Part shown: one piece after another, positions 15,970 to 23,294 of the stretch
Layout of the letters: each line of letters begins with the position of its first letter
Position numbering within the stretch: position 1 is the first letter of the stretch
Assembly (NCBI RefSeq): GCF_016862275.1
Contig: NZ_BOMQ01000035.1
Coordinates: 1 to 64,000 of the forward strand
Length of the DNA: 64,000 nt
Origin: Actinoplanes nipponensis
GTDB lineage: Bacteria; Actinomycetota; Actinomycetes; Mycobacteriales; Micromonosporaceae
Direction: 5' to 3'
Program-made: the position numbers and the translations under genes
The notes under the pieces: generated by a model
The model's database searches: none
Seen by the model: the letters and a program-made list of their open reading frames with translations, nothing else
Told to the model about the DNA's origin: nothing

Positions 15970-16325
15970 CGGGCCCGCCGGACGGTGACCGCCACGTCGG
16001 CGAACTCGTGCGGGATGGGCGCCTGCGGCTTGTGCACCGTGACCGTGGCGGCGGCGACCCGGGCGTCCGCGAGGCAGACCGCGGCGAGCCGGCCGGCCAG
16101 CGTCTCGATCAGGTTGACCGGTTCGCCGGCGACCACCGCGACGAGGCGGCCGGCCAGCTCGCCGTAGTGGACCGTGTCGGCGACGTCGTCGCTGGCGGCC
16201 GCCGCGGCCAGGTCCAGCTCCAGGTCGACGTCGACCACGAAGTCCTGACCGTCGCGGCGCTCGAAGTCGTAGACCCCGTGGTGGCCGCGGACGCGCAGGC
16301 CGTGCAGGGAGATGCGGTCGCTCAC
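15966..16325 (-). CDS. folB: Dihydroneopterin aldolase
   Basis: FolB cleaves dihydroneopterin to 6-hydroxymethyldihydropterin and glycolaldehyde. The 119-residue length is typical. Motifs include LRVRGHHGVYDFERRDGQDF near the N-terminus, LIETLAGRLAAV, and the catalytic Lys in VTVHKPQAPIP. GTG 16325 is the start because it overlaps the folP stop (GTGA). Confidence 0.95.
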   Translation of the reverse strand: MSDRISLHGLRVRGHHGVYDFERRDGQDFVVDVDLELDLAAAAASDDVADTVHYGELAGRLVAVVAGEPVNLIETLAGRLAAVCLADARVAAATVTVHKPQAPIPHEFADVAVTVRRAR

Positions 16326-17215
16326 GGCGTGCCTCCGGTGGTCGGGCGGGCGAGGCGGGGGCTGCCGGTGGCGCGCCACACGGCCAGGGCGTCGACGGTC
16401 GCGCGTACGTCATGCACCCGGACGCCCCACGCCCCCGCCGCGACCGCCAGCACGGACGTGGCGATCGTCGCCGCCTCGCGGCCGTCCACCCCGCGCGGCT
16501 CGCCGTCGGGCCCGGCCAGCAACCGGCCGAGGTAGGTCTTGCGGCTGGCCGCGAAGAGCACCGGGTGGCCCAGGGCGATCAGCTCGTCCAGGTGGGCGCT
16601 GAGGGCCCAGTTGTGCTCGGCGTGCTTGGCGAAGCCGATGCCCGGATCCAGGATCAACCGGGCCGGGTCGACGCCCGCGGCGACCGCGTCGTCCACCCGT
16701 TGCTGCAGCTCGGCGCGCACCTCGGCCACGACGTCGTCGTAGTGGGCGAGATCGAGCATCCGCCGGGAGTGCCCGCGCCAGTGCATCAGGATCCACGGGC
16801 AGCCGGCGTCGGCGACCACCACGGCCATGCCCGGGTCGGCCAGGCCGCCGGAGACGTCGTTGACGATCAGCGCGCCGGCCTCGAGCGCCGCCGCGGCCAC
16901 CTCGGCCCGGGTGGTGTCGATGCTCACCGGCACACCGGCGTTGACCAGCTCTTTCATCACCGGCAAGACTCGGGCCACCTCGGTCGGCCCGTCCACCCGC
17001 TCGGCGCCCGGCCGGGTCGACTCCCCACCGATGTCGATGAGGTCCGCACCGGCCCGGCGCAGCTCGAGGCCGTGCGCGACAGCCGCGCCGACGTCGGCGT
17101 ACCGGCCACCGTCGGAGAAGGAGTCGGGCGTGACGTTGAGGACGCCCATCACCACCGGGTGATCGGGGTGAAGCAGCAGCTGCGCGGGCGTGGCGCTACC
17201 GGACGGATGGGTCAC
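16322..17215 (-). CDS. folP: Dihydropteroate synthase
   Basis: FolP condenses the activated pterin with p-aminobenzoate, the step blocked by sulfonamides. The 297-residue TIM barrel shows MGVLNVTPDSFSDGGRY, DIGGESTRPGAERV, ILDPGIGFAKHAEHN and the C-terminal VRVHDVRAT anion-binding histidine region. It is the first gene of folP-folB-folK-DUF3180. In M. tuberculosis the upstream neighbour is folE; here about 15 kb of other genes intervene. Confidence 0.96.
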   Translation of the reverse strand: MTHPSGSATPAQLLLHPDHPVVMGVLNVTPDSFSDGGRYADVGAAVAHGLELRRAGADLIDIGGESTRPGAERVDGPTEVARVLPVMKELVNAGVPVSIDTTRAEVAAAALEAGALIVNDVSGGLADPGMAVVVADAGCPWILMHWRGHSRRMLDLAHYDDVVAEVRAELQQRVDDAVAAGVDPARLILDPGIGFAKHAEHNWALSAHLDELIALGHPVLFAASRKTYLGRLLAGPDGEPRGVDGREAATIATSVLAVAAGAWGVRVHDVRATVDALAVWRATGSPRLARPTTGGTP

Positions 17216-17310
17216 AGGGAGACGGTACCGGGCCTCGGGTTTCCGTACGGGTGTACGACTCGCGGTGCCCGTTTCGTCGCGTATTCGCCCTGGGGAGGAC
17301 GGCAGGGCCT

Positions 17311-17405
17311 CGACGGCTCACTCGACGCGGTGCGCCGCGAGTAGGACCATATGGGCGTCGCTGTCAGCCGGCACCGTCGGGAGGTTCACCGATGAACGCC
17401 ACATC
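17311..17405 (+). repeat. Leader-like duplicate A (paired with 18353-18485)
   Basis: Three blocks here recur upstream of the pilin-like gene 1 kb away: GCTCACTCGACGCGGTG, then ACCATATGGGCGT followed by GC.GTCAGC, then GGGAGGTT.ACCGATGA.CGCCACA, which includes a ribosome binding site and ATG. In copy A the ATG at 17351 opens a 14-codon frame that stops in an ATGA overlap with the ATG at 17393. The frame after 17393 does not resemble the pilin-like protein, so A is a leader duplicate or remnant. The rest of 17216-17609 shows no convincing gene. Confidence 0.7.
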
Positions 17406-17609
17406 CTCTTCCGCGCGAGTCGTTGCGCCTGCACCGGGCTCCGGCCCATCCGGCCCCGCGCCGACTTCGACATCCTCCGGGCGCGCCTCGGGGCGCCCGG
17501 CAACGCACCGACCGAAGTCTTTCTCCCCAGTGGGCTCGCCCGATTCACGCCGGCCAGAGACGTCGCGGCCGGCCGGCGGTCGCGCCCTGGGAGAGAAACG
17601 GAGAGAAAG

Positions 17610-17855
17610 GTGGCTACCGACAAACAAGATCACCGGCGAAGACCGGTCGCACCACCACAGGTCAGGAGGGCGGGTCGACACCGCCGGCCACGAGAGGTCC
17701 CTCAGCGCGCCCTGGGCGAGTGGGCACTCGCGGCTCTGCGGGTCACCGGCCAACTGGCCGCACTGCTGACCTTCCTCGATAACCACGACGCCCTCACCTG
17801 GGCGGCGAGGGCGATCGCGGAGATCAGCGAGGCAATGGGTCGTCTTGGCAGTTGA
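17610..17855 (+). CDS. Small hypothetical protein upstream of the secretion block
   Basis: A GTG at 17610, preceded by the purine-rich GGAGAGAAAG, opens an 81-residue frame. It has a basic N-terminal half (DKQDHRRRPVAPPQVRR) and a helical C-terminal half (EWALAALRVTGQLAALLTFL, then WAARAIAEISEAMGRLGS). A terminator-like hairpin starts 13 bases after the stop, which supports a real gene. Third-position GC is lower than in neighbouring genes. Function unknown; it may belong with the conjugation-like genes downstream. Confidence 0.45.
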   Translation: MATDKQDHRRRPVAPPQVRRAGRHRRPREVPQRALGEWALAALRVTGQLAALLTFLDNHDALTWAARAIAEISEAMGRLGS

Positions 17856-17868
17856 TCCTTCACCGGCG

Positions 17869-17891
17869 GGCCCGCGCAGCCAGCGCGGGCC
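17869..17891. terminator. Hairpin after the small hypothetical gene
   Basis: GGCCCGCGC and GCGCGGGCC form a perfect 9-bp stem around an AGCCA loop, just after the stop codon at 17855. No T tract is seen. Confidence 0.6.
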
Positions 17892-18470
17892 GGTCGCCAA
17901 CCTCTCGACTCCGCGAGGAGTCTGCGGCAAGCATTGCGCGACGTACCCGAGCCGTCAATGTGATCCCGCCGCGATCATCCGGTAATCACCCGATTTACCC
18001 CGCGCAGGCGCGCCTCCTGGCCATGCCCCACAGATCGGCTGAACCGATACCGGGCGGGCGCCGTGTAGGTCGTACCAGCGATCGCCCGATCGCCTCTCCG
18101 CACCCCTACCCCGCACCCGACCGGGTGATCTTGCCGGATTCCGCTCCCGGGCACCGCCGCCCTGGTGAACAGCCCTCGGCCGCACGTTATCGAACGTGTG
18201 TACGATAGCGTGACTCATCTTCAGTCACGTGTTTACCTTGGGTAACGAATCAGGCAGGTTGTAGGTAAGAAGGACGGCCCGTACTCTTTGGACTGGGCAT
18301 CATTGAAGGACCGAAGAGAGCAGACGGGCTTTGGGTAGGACAGGAGCGCCCTGAACAGCTCACTCGACGCGGTGAGCTGGAAGTAGCACCATATGGGCGT
18401 TGCCGTCAGCGAGGCTTTACAACTGCAGTGTGCGCGGCGCCCTCACGCCGGGCACCCGGGAGGTTTACCG
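17892..18470. other. AT-richer non-coding upstream region of the secretion block
   Basis: No convincing gene is seen in these 580 bases. Base composition is visibly less GC-rich than the flanks around 18180-18350. The stretch contains short inverted repeats, a possible promoter and leader copy B, listed separately. It is the probable control region of the plus-strand secretion genes. Confidence 0.6.
18184..18267 (+). promoter_or_regulatory. Cluster of inverted repeats and possible promoter
   Basis: Three palindromes sit in series: ACGTT-ATCG-AACGT (18184-18197), the perfect 7-bp CGTGACT/AGTCACG around a 7-base loop (18209-18229), and GTTTACC-TTG-GGTAACG (18231-18247). A loose -35 TTGGGT (18238-18243) and -10 TAGGTA (18262-18267) are 18 bp apart. 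Together they look like regulator-binding sites over a promoter for the downstream operon. The promoter call is weak. Confidence 0.4.
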
Positions 18471-18485
18471 ATGATCGCCACAGAG
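18353..18485 (+). repeat. Leader-like duplicate B, directly upstream of the pilin-like gene
   Basis: This copy has the same three conserved blocks as the copy at 17.3 kb but about 30 extra bases between the second and third blocks. The ATG in its middle block (18393) is in frame with the pilin-like gene, so an N-terminally extended product is possible. The third block provides GGGAGGT and the ATG at 18471. Confidence 0.7.
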
Positions 18486-18764
18486 CTCGCCACGCAGGTC
18501 GCCGCCGCCCTGCAGCAAGGCACCCTGGCCGCCCCCGAGCCCAAGGGCATCAACACCGAGGGCGTCGTCACCTTCTTCGCCAGCAACATCGCGCCGATCC
18601 TGCTGGCCGTGCTGGGCATCATCTTCATCGGCCGCGCCAGCCGCGGCGAGATCTCGAAGGTGCTCACCAGCTCCGCGATCGCCATCGTCGGCCTCGCGTT
18701 CATCGCCGGAGCCGCGACGTTGTTCTTCGTCGGCGACTACCTCATCAGCCTCATCTTCGCCTGA
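18471..18764 (+). CDS. Small two-helix membrane protein, VirB2/pilin-like
   Basis: The 97-residue protein has an N-terminal Ala/Gln-rich stretch (MIATELATQVAAALQQG) and two hydrophobic helices (NIAPILLAVLGIIFIGRAS and AIAIVGLAFIAGAATLFFVG). GGGAGGT lies upstream of ATG 18471; an in-frame ATG at 18393 would add 26 residues. Size, topology and position as first gene of a VirB4/TrbL-type operon fit a VirB2-like subunit. That assignment rests on context, as small membrane proteins carry little sequence signal. Confidence 0.7.
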   Translation: MIATELATQVAAALQQGTLAAPEPKGINTEGVVTFFASNIAPILLAVLGIIFIGRASRGEISKVLTSSAIAIVGLAFIAGAATLFFVGDYLISLIFA

Positions 18765-18780
18765 GGTTGCGGGCGGACAC

Positions 18781-19143
18781 ATGCGGCTGCGCACCGATGA
18801 CGACATCTACCGGGCACGCCTTGTCTACCTGGGCCCGCCCGGCTACACGCTCCCCATGCACCTGCCGTACGCGCAGTATGGGATGTTCGTCCTACTCGTG
18901 CCGTTGTTCGTGTTTCTGCACTATCTCATCACGTTCCAGATCGACGCCTTCCCCGCCTGGGAGATCGCGCTGGCCATGGTCACCACCTCGTACGTGTTCC
19001 GGCACGTCGACCCCGACCGGCCGGCCCGGATGGTCATCCGTACCGCGCTGACCGACTGGCGTCGCACCCGCGAACCGGCCGTCGAGCAGCGCGACCCGAG
19101 ACTTGTCGCCACGCGCATCAGGGTTCGGGAGGAGTTGGTATGA
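18781..19143 (+). CDS. PrgI/TcpE/VirB3-like membrane protein
   Basis: The 120-residue protein has a conserved-looking N-terminal block (YLGPPGYTLPMHLPYAQYG) and two hydrophobic helices (MFVLLVPLFVFLHYLITFQI and WEIALAMVTTSYVFRHV). A basic cytoplasmic tail follows (RTALTDWRRTREPA). Proteins of this size just before a VirB4-like ATPase are typically PrgI/VirB3-type. The family call is by context and topology. Confidence 0.68.
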   Translation: MRLRTDDDIYRARLVYLGPPGYTLPMHLPYAQYGMFVLLVPLFVFLHYLITFQIDAFPAWEIALAMVTTSYVFRHVDPDRPARMVIRTALTDWRRTREPAVEQRDPRLVATRIRVREELV

Positions 19144-19186
19144 CCAGTTTCGCCGCTCTCGTCGCCTGCCCGAACGGGGCCCGTTC

Positions 19187-22100
19187 ATGACCGCTACCCC
19201 ACCGCCCGGGCATTCCCGCGCGGAATCGTCCCTTCCGGGCAGGCAGAGTAACGCTGTGCGACCAGACAATCACTCTTCGGAGGAAGGGGCCGAGCAGGTG
19301 CCCGGCCCCGGCCACGGTGCGGTCGCCGTCTTCCAGGTGCCGCAGCCGGTCCGGCCCCGCCCCACCGGCGGCCCGCCGGTGGACCCGATGGACATCGATT
19401 CGCCGTTCCTCGACCTGTTCGCCGGCACGCCGGCCACGACCGCGCCGGCCGAGCCCGCGCTGCCGCCCGACGACCCGGACGCGGACTTCGACTTCGGGTT
19501 CGACTTCGACGGGCTGGACGCGGCGCGGGAGAACTCACCGACGTCCGGCGCCGGCAGCTCGGCTGTCAGGCCCACGAGCCCGGCTGCCGGGCCCACGAGC
19601 CCGGTTGCCGCCGCCACCGGCCCGGCGGGCACGACCGGCGGCACGGGACCGACCTCCACGCCGGGCGATCCGGTCTCCGACCGAGCTCTTACGCCCGGCA
19701 ACCCGGGCGGCACGCCCGCCGGCCCGACCTTCACGCCCGGCAATCAGACCGCCGCGCCCACCGGCCACACCTTCACGCCCGGCGATCCGGCATCCGGTCG
19801 CACTTTCACGCCTGGCGATCCGGCCGCCGCCGCACCCGGCGATGCAACCGCCGAGCGGGATCACCGCGCTGCTCAGCAGGGTGGGCCGGCCGCTCAGCAG
19901 GGTGGCCTGGCCGCTGAGCGGGGTGGACCGGCTGCCGGGCACGGCGGCCTCCCTACCGATGCCGGCGGGTCGGTCTCGGCCCTCGCCGGGTTGGCTGCCG
20001 GCATCAATGGGTCGACTTCACCGGTCGGCGGCCCCGCACCGGCGGCCGCAGCATCCATGCCCGGAGCTGTGGATATCCAGCCCTCTTCTGCCGCCGGCTC
20101 CGCCGGGCAGTCCCCCGGCGCCGGTGACGCTGCCGGCCACTCCCCCGAAGCCGGCGACCCGGTCGGGCGTTCCCGCAGCGCCGGGGAAGCCGACGTTACC
20201 GACCTCCTCGGACAGTCCGGCGCGCTCGACGACCGTCAGTCCCCCGGCCAGGGCGGCCACGCTCCGCAGCCGCCGGCCACCGCGCCTCCCGCCGTACCAC
20301 CGTCGAACGGCGCCCGACCCGGCAGCAGGCCGGCCGACGCGCCCGTCTCGCCCTATCTGCCCGCGCCCAGCGGGCCCGCGGCCGACTTCTACGACGAGCA
20401 CGCGGCGGCCGACTCCGACTTCGACGACTGGCCCGAGGAGGTCCGCCCCGGCGCGCTGCCGACGGTCGCCGCCGCGCCTGTGCCGGAGCCGGCCGTGCCG
20501 CTGTGGCAGAGCACCGGCACGCCCGGGGTGACGCCCGTGGCGGCCGTCGAGGCGTACCGTCCGGCCGAGGGCGTCCACGCGGATCTGCCCGCGCCCATGC
20601 CCGAGAAGGCGCCGGCGCAGCGGCCCGAGCAGGCCCCGGCCAGGCGCCGCGGCCGCCGGCACCGTGACGAGCCGGCGAACCTGCCCGCGGTCCGGAAGAA
20701 GAACGAGGTCAAGGCCGCGCCGCTGCGGCCGCACAAGCTCAAGTTCAGCGACCGCGACCCGGCCATCGAGCTGGAGATCAGCGAGATCGCCGGGCACCTG
20801 ACGTTCACCCAGAGCACGGTGACGGCCTGGTACTCGCTGCCCGAGGTGCGCTGGGCGTTCCGCCCGGACGCCGAGCGCGAGGCCCTGCTGTCCGCCATCT
20901 CCGAGCAGTACGCGGGCCTGGCCGGCTTCCGGCTGCACCTGCGGCGCACCAACCGGCCGTTCCCGGCCGACGAGTGGGCCCGCACGGTGGACTCGCACAC
21001 CGCGAAGCCGCTGCCCGACGTCTCCGGCGCCACGTCCTGGTCCGATCACCTGGTGGCGGCCCAGCGGCACCTGCTCTCGGTCAACCACGCCGAGGGCCAG
21101 ACGTACCTGGGCGTGACCTTCGCCCGCCGCTCGCTCGGCGACACGTTCTCCGAGCGCATCCTGCGGATGTTCGGCAAGGGCACCTCCGACGGGGAACGGC
21201 GCAAGCTGGGCCGCACCGTCGAGCAGTTCGACGAGGTGCTGAACGCGTTCGGCATGCGCGGCCGGCGGGTCACCCCGCAGGAGCTGGAATGGCTGCTGTT
21301 CCGTTCCGTGGCGCTCTGCATGTCGCCGCCCGGCCCGCTGTCGCCGGTCTCGAACGGCCACTGGGAACGCGGTGACCTGCTCGCCCTGACCGAGCAGGTG
21401 GAGCGCTACCGCACCCCGTACGGCTCCACGGTCAAGCTGGTCAACCGGATGACCGGCGAGGAACGGCACGTGGCCGTGCTGTCCGTGGGCCGGATGGAGC
21501 CGCTGGAGATCCCGGAGAAGCACGAGCCGTGGATGCACTTCCACGAGCGGCTGCCCTGGCCGATGGAGCTGTCCTCGCGCATCGACATCCTCGGCTCGAA
21601 CAGCTCGTTCAAGAACCTCGAGCACCGGCTCCGGATGATCCGCTCGCAGCAGCTGGACTACGCCGAGCACGGCATCGACGCCCCGCCGGAGCTGGAACGC
21701 CTGGCCAAGCGGGCCCTGGTCATCGGCGACGAGATGACCACCGGCCTGCCGGTCGAGTCGGCCCGTGCGCACGGCTGGCACCGGATCGCCGTCGGCGGGC
21801 GCACCCGCGAGGAGTGCCTGGAGCGGGCCCGGCGCCTGATCCAGCTGTACTCCCGCGAGCTGCGCATCTCGCTGCAGCACCCGAAGAACCAGGACCAGCT
21901 GGCCCGCGAGTTCATCCCGGGCGAGCCGATCGCCAACACCGGCTACGTGCGGCGGATGCCGGTCAAGCTGCTGGCCGCGGCGCTCCCGCAGGCCGCATCC
22001 ACGGTGGGCGACCGGCGGGGCGACCTGATCGGGCGTACGTCGGGCACCTGCCGCCGGCCGGTCTTCCTGGACCTGCACTTCCCGATGGAGGTCCGGGAAC

Positions 22101-23293
22101 GTTCCGGCCTCGGGGTGCTGGTGGCGGAGCCCGGCGGTGGCAAGTCCACGCTGATGGGCGCGCTGGGCTACCTGAACGCGCGCCGCGGTGTGCAGGTGAC
22201 GCTGCTGGACCCGTCCGGCCCGCTGGCCCGGCTGTGCGCGATGCCGGAGCTGCGGCCGTACTCGCGGGTGCTGAACCTGACCGGCTCGGAGCAGGGGACG
22301 CTGGCGCCGTACGCGCTGATCCCGACCCCGGTCCGCACCGAGTTCGCCACCGGCGCCGGCGGCGACCGCGAGTTCGAGATCGCCGTCTCCAACGCCCGCG
22401 CCGAGCGCCGCATGCTGGTGCAGGACATCTGCTCGATGCTGGTCCCGCCGCAGGTGGCCAAGGAGGCCTCCACCGCGACGCTGCTGCGGCACGCGGTCCG
22501 CCAGGTGCCCGCCGAGGAGACCTCCACCCTCGACGACGTCGTCGCCTGCCTGCAGGGTCTCGACGACGACGGCAAGGAGCTGGCCAACCTGCTCCTGGAC
22601 ACCGCCGAGATGCCACTGGCCCTGCTGTTCTTCGGCCGGCCGCCGGCGCACCTGCTCAGCGCCGACTCGGCGCTCACCGTCATCACGATGGCCGGCCTGC
22701 GCCTGCCCGACATGAAGATCGAGCGCGAGTACTGGTCGGCGGAGGAGTCGCTGGCGCTGCCGATGCTGCACACGGCCCACCGCCTGGCGGTTCGCCGCTG
22801 CTACGGCGGCTCGATGGCGTCGCGCAAGATGGTCGGCCTGGACGAGGCCCACTTCATGGAGGGCTGGCGCTCCGGCCGTTCGTTTCTGGTCCGGCTGGCC
22901 CGCGACTCCCGCAAGTGGAACCTGGCGGCTTTTGTGGCCTCCCAGAACCCCCGCGACATCCTCGGCCTGGACGTGCAGAACCTGGTGTCGACCGTCTTCG
23001 TCGGCCGGATCGCCGAGGACCAGGAGATCGCCTCCGAGGCGCTGCGTCTGCTCCGGGTGCCGGTCCACGACGGGTACGAGGCGACGCTGGCCTCGCTGTC
23101 CCAGGCGGACGCGTCGTCGTCGACCCGGCTGGGCTTCCGCGAGTTCGTGATGCGCGACGTGGACGGCCGGGTGCAGAAGGTCCGGGTGGACGTGTCGTAC
23201 GTCGACGGCCTGCTGGAGTACCTCGACACGACACCGGCGGCCGCGAAGGCGACCCCGACCGCGATCGCGTCCCTGTCCGACCTGGAGGTCTGA
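19187..23293 (+). CDS. VirB4/TraC-like secretion ATPase with long disordered N-terminus
   Basis: The roughly 1368-residue protein has two parts. Residues 1 to about 510 are Pro/Ala/Gly/Ser-rich and contain near-repeats of TFTPGDPA. From HKLKFSDRDPAIELEISEIAG onward the sequence is a VirB4-type ATPase with Walker A VAEPGGGKSTLMGAL (near 980) and Walker B MVGLDEAHFMEGW (near 1215), then an SQNPRDILGL sensor region. It would energise assembly or transport in a type IV secretion or conjugation apparatus. ATG 19187 lacks a good ribosome binding site; GTG near 19298, preceded by GGAGGAAGG, is an alternative start. Confidence 0.85.
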   Translation: MTATPPPGHSRAESSLPGRQSNAVRPDNHSSEEGAEQVPGPGHGAVAVFQVPQPVRPRPTGGPPVDPMDIDSPFLDLFAGTPATTAPAEPALPPDDPDADFDFGFDFDGLDAARENSPTSGAGSSAVRPTSPAAGPTSPVAAATGPAGTTGGTGPTSTPGDPVSDRALTPGNPGGTPAGPTFTPGNQTAAPTGHTFTPGDPASGRTFTPGDPAAAAPGDATAERDHRAAQQGGPAAQQGGLAAERGGPAAGHGGLPTDAGGSVSALAGLAAGINGSTSPVGGPAPAAAASMPGAVDIQPSSAAGSAGQSPGAGDAAGHSPEAGDPVGRSRSAGEADVTDLLGQSGALDDRQSPGQGGHAPQPPATAPPAVPPSNGARPGSRPADAPVSPYLPAPSGPAADFYDEHAAADSDFDDWPEEVRPGALPTVAAAPVPEPAVPLWQSTGTPGVTPVAAVEAYRPAEGVHADLPAPMPEKAPAQRPEQAPARRRGRRHRDEPANLPAVRKKNEVKAAPLRPHKLKFSDRDPAIELEISEIAGHLTFTQSTVTAWYSLPEVRWAFRPDAEREALLSAISEQYAGLAGFRLHLRRTNRPFPADEWARTVDSHTAKPLPDVSGATSWSDHLVAAQRHLLSVNHAEGQTYLGVTFARRSLGDTFSERILRMFGKGTSDGERRKLGRTVEQFDEVLNAFGMRGRRVTPQELEWLLFRSVALCMSPPGPLSPVSNGHWERGDLLALTEQVERYRTPYGSTVKLVNRMTGEERHVAVLSVGRMEPLEIPEKHEPWMHFHERLPWPMELSSRIDILGSNSSFKNLEHRLRMIRSQQLDYAEHGIDAPPELERLAKRALVIGDEMTTGLPVESARAHGWHRIAVGGRTREECLERARRLIQLYSRELRISLQHPKNQDQLAREFIPGEPIANTGYVRRMPVKLLAAALPQAASTVGDRRGDLIGRTSGTCRRPVFLDLHFPMEVRERSGLGVLVAEPGGGKSTLMGALGYLNARRGVQVTLLDPSGPLARLCAMPELRPYSRVLNLTGSEQGTLAPYALIPTPVRTEFATGAGGDREFEIAVSNARAERRMLVQDICSMLVPPQVAKEASTATLLRHAVRQVPAEETSTLDDVVACLQGLDDDGKELANLLLDTAEMPLALLFFGRPPAHLLSADSALTVITMAGLRLPDMKIEREYWSAEESLALPMLHTAHRLAVRRCYGGSMASRKMVGLDEAHFMEGWRSGRSFLVRLARDSRKWNLAAFVASQNPRDILGLDVQNLVSTVFVGRIAEDQEIASEALRLLRVPVHDGYEATLASLSQADASSSTRLGFREFVMRDVDGRVQKVRVDVSYVDGLLEYLDTTPAAAKATPTAIASLSDLEV

Positions 23294-23294
23294 G

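Noticed and set aside
17393-17769. Frame opening at the ATG of leader copy A
   Set aside because: Although preceded by a ribosome binding site, its translation is Ser/Pro/Arg-rich with poor third-position GC and does not resemble the pilin-like protein; the frame is also contradicted by the overlapping small gene at 17610.
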